Part shown: piece after piece, positions 58,051 to 62,347 of the stretch
How positions within the stretch are numbered: position 1 is the stretch's first letter
How the letters are laid out: every line of letters begins with the position of its first letter
Made by a program: the position numbers and the translations under genes
Assembly: GCA_947475525.1 (NCBI GenBank)
Contig: CANJMI010000025.1
Span: 1 to 62,347, forward strand
DNA length: 62,347 nt
Reading direction: 5' to 3'
Source: Polyangiaceae bacterium
Lineage (GTDB): Bacteria > Myxococcota_A > Polyangia > Polyangiales > Polyangiaceae
The notes under the pieces: model-generated
The model's database searches: none
What the model saw: the letters and a program-made list of their open reading frames with translations, nothing else
Told to the model about the DNA's origin: nothing

Positions 58051-59283
58051 ATGCGATTGAAGACGTTTTCGGCAAGCATCGTGGTCGGTTTGACGGCGGC
58101 AATGGTCGGCTGCGGAGGGCTCCCGGCGGTTTCGGAGCGCGCGTCGACGACGGATTGGGCGATCGTCAACGGGAAGGATGACCTCGGTGATCCGGCCACG
58201 GTCTACGTCTCGCTCGGCGGCGGCTCGTGCACGGGCACGCTGATTTCACCGCAGGTCGTGCTCACCGCGCAGCACTGCACCGAGGGCGTCTCCACGGGTG
58301 CAATCGAGATCTTTTTCGGCAACGACGCGGATGGACCCGGAACGTGGATCCAAGCGGTGCATTACGCCGAGAACCCGCAAGGGCAGCCGGGTGGTCCCGG
58401 GGATCTCGCGCTTATCACGCTGCAGAGCCCCGGCCCGACGCCGCCTATCCCGATCAGCCTAGCCAACCCCGCGACGTTGATCGGGCACGACGTGCACATC
58501 GTGGGCTTCGGCGTCACGGACGAGAACGGCAGCGACTCGGGTAAGAAGCGCCACGGCTTCACGACGCTGATCGATTCGGAGCCGGGGCTCATCTACACGA
58601 ACGTCAAGCCTTCATCGACGTGTTACGGCGACAGCGGTGGTCCGACGTTCATCAACTTGAATGGTCAGGATTACGTGATGGCCGCGACCTCCTTCGGTAC
58701 CGCCGAGTGTGGTTATGGCGAAGACGCGTCGGCACGCACGGACGATGCCGCGAGCTGGATCAACTCGTACATTGCGGCCCACGATCCGAACGGGGGTTCG
58801 GCGCCCGGCTGCGGCCCCGACGGCAAGTGCGCGGCGGGCTGCGGCGAGCCGGATCCGGACTGCCCCTGCGCGGCCGATGGCTTGTGCACGAGCGCGTGCG
58901 GCGACGTTGCGAAGGATCCCGATTGTGCGGGTTGTGGCCAGGACGGGACCTGCCGTACGGATTGCCCGGCCGTCGATGACGACTGCTGCACGACCAATGG
59001 CGAGTGCTTTCAAGCGTGCGGCAGCTTGGACGCGGACTGCGCCGGCGGCTCGACGAGCAGCAGCGTGACCGTTGGCGGAGGCGCGACGAGCGGCGCTGGC
59101 GGCTCACCCGGCGGCGAAGACCCCAACGGCGCTGGTGGCAGCAGCAATCACGCCAACCGCGCGGGCGGCGCCCTCCTTTGGACGGGCTGCTCCGCGGCGC
59201 CAGGCTCGGTCGGCGGCGAGGCGTGGCTCTTCGGCCTGCTGGGCCTCGCTGGGGCATCGCGGGCTATTCGCTCGCGGCGCTGA
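58051..59283 (+). CDS. Trypsin-like serine protease with Cys-rich repeats and MYXO-CTERM-like tail
   Basis: This 410-residue protein is a S1-family protease lipoprotein or surface protein (lipobox VGC, Cys 21). The catalytic triad is His 75 in LTAQHC, Asp 118 in GPGDLALI and Ser 195 in CYGDSGGP. Residues 255-335 hold four Cys-rich repeats of about 18 residues, with DGxCxxxCxxxxDxDC spacing, then a Gly/Ser/Thr-rich linker. The end, a GC pair, a hydrophobic LFGLLGLAG and an Arg cluster, looks like the MYXO-CTERM sorting signal. AGGAGG precedes the ATG. Confidence 0.93.
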   Translation: MRLKTFSASIVVGLTAAMVGCGGLPAVSERASTTDWAIVNGKDDLGDPATVYVSLGGGSCTGTLISPQVVLTAQHCTEGVSTGAIEIFFGNDADGPGTWIQAVHYAENPQGQPGGPGDLALITLQSPGPTPPIPISLANPATLIGHDVHIVGFGVTDENGSDSGKKRHGFTTLIDSEPGLIYTNVKPSSTCYGDSGGPTFINLNGQDYVMAATSFGTAECGYGEDASARTDDAASWINSYIAAHDPNGGSAPGCGPDGKCAAGCGEPDPDCPCAADGLCTSACGDVAKDPDCAGCGQDGTCRTDCPAVDDDCCTTNGECFQACGSLDADCAGGSTSSSVTVGGGATSGAGGSPGGEDPNGAGGSSNHANRAGGALLWTGCSAAPGSVGGEAWLFGLLGLAGASRAIRSRR

Positions 59284-59506
59284 AGGCTACTCGACGCGTA
59301 CCCAGCCGCCACTCGCGACGGCTCGGCGGCAATCGTCGGGGTCGCGAAGAGCTCGACGAGCGAGCCCCAGTTGCGCGGGTCGCGCGGGAAGGTCGATGCC
59401 GTTCGTCTTCGTCGTGCTCAGCCGCCGGATACGTTCAGTCCGTCTCCCGTCAGGACCCGTTCATGCTACAGGCCGGCTCACTTCAGACCCCTCGACGGAG
59501 ATAGCT

Positions 59507-61234
59507 TTGCATTCGACCCACCATTCTCTATCGCTTGGCTCGCGCCTCTGCGCTCGTTCCTTGCTCCTGGCCCTTTTTGCCCCGCTGGTTCTTGCCTCTT
59601 GCAACGACTCGAGCGCGCCTGCAGACACCGACCCGGTGGTGGTCACGGACCTTGGGCCGGTTCGCGGCGTCGTTCGAAGTGGTGCCAAAGAGTTTCGCGG
59701 CATGCCTTACGCCGAGGCCCCGGTGAATGCGCGACGCTGGGCTGTTCCGGTGCCTGCGGCCCCGTGGACAGGTACCAGGGACGGCAGCGAGTTTGGTTCT
59801 GCGTGCCCGCAAGAAGCGCGCTTTAACCTGACGGAACGCAGCGAAGACGAAAACTGCCTCTCGGTCAATGTGAGCGTCCCCGCGGACATCCAGCCTGGCG
59901 AAAAGCTTCCGGTTTTCTTCTGGCTCCACGGCGGAGCGTTCGTCGGCGGGGCGTCGAATCTTTACCGCCTCGACCAAATGGCCGTGAAGGGCCGCATGGT
60001 CGTCGTATCGGCCAATTACCGGCTCGGCGTCTTCGGCTTCATGCCGCACCCCGCGTTTGGTCCGAACGACGGCTTCAACGGCAACTACGGCCTTGAGGAC
60101 CAGCGCGAGGCGATGCGCTGGGCCAAGCGCAATGTCGCAGCGTTCGGAGGCGACCCGGAAAACATCACCATCGCGGGGGAGTCCGCGGGCGCTGGCTCCA
60201 TTTGCGTGCACCTCGCGAACCCGGAAAAGGTGTCCGGGTACTTTCACAAGGCGGCCCTCACGAGCGCCGCGTGCCTTCAGCCCATGACCCCGGTCGAGGA
60301 CGCGCTCAAGGTGGGCACCGGAATCTCCGATGCGATCAACTGCAAGGGCACGAACGACGAAGTACTCACGTGCATGCGCGGCAAGTCCGTCTCGGACCTT
60401 CTCGAGGCCCAGGGCACGTACGCCACGCTGAACAAGGAAAATCTCACGCCGTTTGCGCCGACCATCGGCAACGCGACCGCTCCGCGCTCCTTTGGCAAGG
60501 CCCTCGACGAGCAGAAGCTGTTCCAAGTTCCCATGCTCATGGGTGGCGCCCGCGAGGAGCTTCGCCTCTACGTGGGCTACTGGTGGCAGGACGACAAGTT
60601 GCCACGATTCACGCCGGCCGGTTTTCGCGACGCGTGGTTGCCGCTCTTCTACCCTGGCAATGAGCCGGGAACGAGCGACACCATTGTTTCGCAAATTATG
60701 GAGGAATACGTGCCGTCTGGGACCTTCGCCTCCGACAAGGCGGTTGCGGAGACCTTTGGAACGATCATTTCGGACTATGTTCCTTCGATCGGCATCAACA
60801 ACTGCCTCTACTTGCAGACGGCGAAGCGCGTCTCGGCGCTCGCGGGCGCAAAGAGCCTGTACGAATACGAGTTCGCCGACCCCAAGGCTCCGGCGCTCGG
60901 TGTCGGAATCACGGCTCCGTACCCGGATTTCGACATGGGCACGGTCCACTCGTCGGTGCTGAACTACTTCTTCCCGAAGCTGTCCAACACGTCCAAAATC
61001 GACGCGCCTGACCTCGAGGCTGCCTCGCAAACGCTCGCCAAGCAGTTGATTGAATACTGGTCCACCTTTGCGCGTACCGGGGGTCCTGCCGCGAGCGGCC
61101 AACCCGCCTGGGCGGCCTATGCTGGCGATGGCAAAGCGATGACGTTCGTTCCGGGCGCCAACGGCTCCATGGATGCGCGCACGCGGCACCACTGCGCATT
61201 TTGGGCTCGCATGTACCCGACCACGTTGCAGTGA
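59507..61234 (+). CDS. Type B carboxylesterase lipoprotein
   Basis: TTG 59507 is preferred because GGAG (59497-59500) lies at the right distance; it gives 575 residues. The signal ends in lipobox LVLASC. Carboxylesterase/cholinesterase family features are RGMPYAEAPVNARRW, the EDENCLSVNV segment, WLHGGAFVGG and GNYGLEDQREAMRW. The nucleophile elbow is GESAGAG (Ser about 226), and the later acidic and His residues are in EELRLYVG and TVHSSVLNYFF. It would hydrolyse esters outside the cell; the substrate is unknown. Confidence 0.92.
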   Translation: MHSTHHSLSLGSRLCARSLLLALFAPLVLASCNDSSAPADTDPVVVTDLGPVRGVVRSGAKEFRGMPYAEAPVNARRWAVPVPAAPWTGTRDGSEFGSACPQEARFNLTERSEDENCLSVNVSVPADIQPGEKLPVFFWLHGGAFVGGASNLYRLDQMAVKGRMVVVSANYRLGVFGFMPHPAFGPNDGFNGNYGLEDQREAMRWAKRNVAAFGGDPENITIAGESAGAGSICVHLANPEKVSGYFHKAALTSAACLQPMTPVEDALKVGTGISDAINCKGTNDEVLTCMRGKSVSDLLEAQGTYATLNKENLTPFAPTIGNATAPRSFGKALDEQKLFQVPMLMGGAREELRLYVGYWWQDDKLPRFTPAGFRDAWLPLFYPGNEPGTSDTIVSQIMEEYVPSGTFASDKAVAETFGTIISDYVPSIGINNCLYLQTAKRVSALAGAKSLYEYEFADPKAPALGVGITAPYPDFDMGTVHSSVLNYFFPKLSNTSKIDAPDLEAASQTLAKQLIEYWSTFARTGGPAASGQPAWAAYAGDGKAMTFVPGANGSMDARTRHHCAFWARMYPTTLQ

Positions 61235-61260
61235 TTCTTGGTCAAGCGGGTGCGGTTGGG

Positions 61261-61290
61261 GACAGCCCTGGACAGCCCTGGACAGCCCTG
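61261..61290. repeat. Three tandem 10-bp repeats
   Basis: GACAGCCCTG occurs three times in exact tandem, 26 bp after the carboxylesterase stop. It lies just before a stretch of clearly lower GC content and may mark a junction. Confidence 0.9.
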
Positions 61291-61477
61291 GCTGGACCCG
61301 CTGGCCCAGGGTCAGCGCGTGGCGGTCGAGCACCGTTGCAAGTACGTCATATTATCAGCCATAAAAGTTTTACAATCACGAAACTGCCTTTTTCTCGATA
61401 CTTAACTGCAGCGCGCTGGAGTGTTGAAAAATGTGAGAGCCCTCTTGGTTCCCCAGTTGTTTTCGTGCGAAAACGGG

Positions 61478-61516
61478 ATACAATCAATGCGTCAGCTTGA
61501 TTGTATTATTGATAAT
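61478..61516. promoter_or_regulatory. A+T-rich dyads upstream of the cupin lipoprotein
   Basis: A perfect 10-bp inverted repeat, ATACAATCAA (61478-61487) and TTGATTGTAT (61497-61506), is separated by 9 bp. It overlaps a second dyad, ATTAT/ATAAT (61505-61516). They lie just before ATG 61523, so they could be an operator or an mRNA hairpin. The surroundings (about 61330-61540) are clearly lower in GC than the rest of the window. Confidence 0.55.
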
Positions 61517-61522
61517 ACCTTT

Positions 61523-62098
61523 ATGAGGTTCTTGACGTTGCAACGAGATCACGGTCGAGTCGTCCTAACTGTCGTGGCCGGCATCGCCACCAACTCACGA
61601 GCTGGCCGGCGACGAACATCCTTGCTGGCCGGCATGCTCTCGGTGGGTGTCGCCGTCATCTCGGTTATTGGATGTGGGGAAGGCACAAACTCGGAGACGG
61701 CCTACAACACCGAGCGCGACGTCACGACGATCAACGGCTCCGTCCCTACCGGTGAGATGCTTCCGGAGCAGGAGGTGACGACGATGCTCGACACCATCGA
61801 TGCCAATGGCAACCGACTGGTAATCTTCAAGGGAACGCGCATGGCGGGCTCACGCGCGGCGATCCACACCCATAAGTACGGAGGGCACACCTGCGTGCTG
61901 AGCGGCGTGATTACCGACTTCGTAGAGCGGCATGACGTTATGGAGTTTCCCGCTGGCACCTGCTACTATATGCCGCCGAATACCCTGATGTCGGCCGCCA
62001 ATCTGGGGGCCGAGGATGCCGTCCTGATCGACACGTTCAACCAGCCCCTCGGTACCCCGTTTACTACGATCCGAGAGCCGGGCTCGTACGGGGACTGA
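61523..62098 (+). CDS. Cupin-fold lipoprotein
   Basis: ATG 61523 gives 191 residues; ATG 61634 is a shorter option beginning at the signal. The signal ends in lipobox VISVIGC. The cupin core has HTHKYGGHTCVLSG, in which the second motif-1 position keeps the two His but not the usual Glu, and FPAGTCYYMPPNTLMSAAN, in which the motif-2 His is replaced. Metal binding is therefore doubtful. Base composition in the first part differs from the neighbours, suggesting transfer. Function unknown. Confidence 0.72.
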   Translation: MRFLTLQRDHGRVVLTVVAGIATNSRAGRRRTSLLAGMLSVGVAVISVIGCGEGTNSETAYNTERDVTTINGSVPTGEMLPEQEVTTMLDTIDANGNRLVIFKGTRMAGSRAAIHTHKYGGHTCVLSGVITDFVERHDVMEFPAGTCYYMPPNTLMSAANLGAEDAVLIDTFNQPLGTPFTTIREPGSYGD

Positions 62099-62117
62099 AC
62101 AACTGGATCCGATCGCA

Positions 62118-62146
62118 CGGAAGTGTAAGGCTTTTATACACTTCCG
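62118..62146. terminator. Hairpin after the cupin gene
   Basis: CGGAAGTGTA (62118-62127) and TACACTTCCG (62137-62146) form a perfect 10-bp stem with a 9-nt loop, 19 bp after the cupin stop and 42 bp from the convergent partial gene. It could end transcripts from either side, but no T-run is present. Confidence 0.55.
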
Positions 62147-62188
62147 CACTCGCCCGTTCAGTCGCCCCATGCTGAGCCGCTCACGAGG

Positions 62189-62347
62189 TCACGGCCCAAC
62201 GTAGAGGCGGAAGCCGTAGCCGAGCGGGGTTGGATCGGCCGTTGACACCTGGCAATCCTTGAGGCCGGCGCTGAGCTCCTGCGCGTTGATCTCCCAGGGC
62301 TTGTAGGACTGGCCGGCACCGCTTGCGTGCCAGACGCCGTCATAGGC
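62189..62347 (-). CDS. 3' end of an unidentified gene, cut by window edge
   Basis: The last 52 codons of a minus-strand gene are visible, with GC-rich third positions like real genes here. The peptide includes DGVWHASGAGQSYKPWE and CQVSTADPTPLGYGFRLYVGP, with several Trp and Tyr. No family was recognised. The frame is open to the window edge, so the start and most of the protein are missing. Confidence 0.6.
   Translation of the reverse strand, partial: AYDGVWHASGAGQSYKPWEINAQELSAGLKDCQVSTADPTPLGYGFRLYVGP

Noticed and set aside
59287-59460. A minus-strand open stretch of 57 codons after the protease gene
   Set aside because: It has GC-rich third positions but no ATG, GTG or TTG start; it may be a remnant but cannot be supported.

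Overview
This is a GC-rich (roughly 65 %) chromosomal window, densely packed and coding on both strands. It looks like a myxobacterium of the Polyangiales/Sorangiineae type. The evidence is the many lipoproteins with Gly/Ser/Ala-rich linkers, a MYXO-CTERM-like sorting tail on a trypsin-like protease, MopE-like and choice-of-anchor secreted proteins, HEAT-repeat lipoproteins, and a giant kinase/sigma-54-activator fusion. This taxonomic call is inference; no rRNA or tRNA gene was seen.

Layout. 1-2909 (-): a DNRLRE-type lipoprotein followed by two Opp/Dpp-type ABC ATPases with 4-nt overlaps, the second ATPase cut by the window edge. 2949-3869: a DUF1993 gene whose 5' side carries a 140-bp tandem repeat built from two kinds of hairpin. 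3870-6987 (+): a DUF350 mini-protein and two polytopic membrane proteins of unknown role. 7039-9789 (+): an M1 aminopeptidase lipoprotein, convergent with a secreted alpha/beta-hydrolase. 9749-19210 (-): the hydrolase, serA, purE, purD, a tetraheme cytochrome c lipoprotein, a helical secreted protein, dCMP deaminase and a MepA-HEAT fusion. 19483-25355: an accessory region with a small membrane protein, a beta-propeller-like lipoprotein under an orphan histidine kinase, and a barrel-like lipoprotein. 25411-27486: PrkA kinase. 27673-33828: a coiled-coil mini-protein, an alpha/beta-hydrolase and the 1517-residue regulator.

33843-45083 is mostly housekeeping: pyrG, an FAH-fold enzyme, two small envelope proteins, dacB (PBP4), a group 2 sigma factor with a long acidic N-terminus and a 620-bp gene-free leader, rpmI-rplT-pheS without infC or pheT, an aldo/keto reductase and a CysQ/IMPase-like phosphatase. 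45225-51046 (+) holds two HEAT lipoproteins, a BMP-family binding protein and a choice-of-anchor-L lipoprotein. 51085-57789 is a cyclic-di-AMP locus: folP-cdaA-cdaR on one strand faces a pgpH-type 7TM-HD phosphodiesterase and an acyl-CoA dehydrogenase on the other. 58051-61234 holds a trypsin-like protease and a carboxylesterase. The right end has an A+T-rich stretch with dyads leading to a cupin lipoprotein, then the 3' end of an unidentified gene.

The strongest leads are the head-to-head c-di-AMP synthesis/breakdown locus with a shortened PgpH sensor region and a coupled acyl-CoA dehydrogenase, the one-protein signalling chain at 29275-33828, the hairpin-bearing tandem repeat at 3468-3795, the murein endopeptidase-HEAT fusion, and the A+T-rich cupin island. 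No CRISPR array, insertion sequence, integrase or prophage was recognised.
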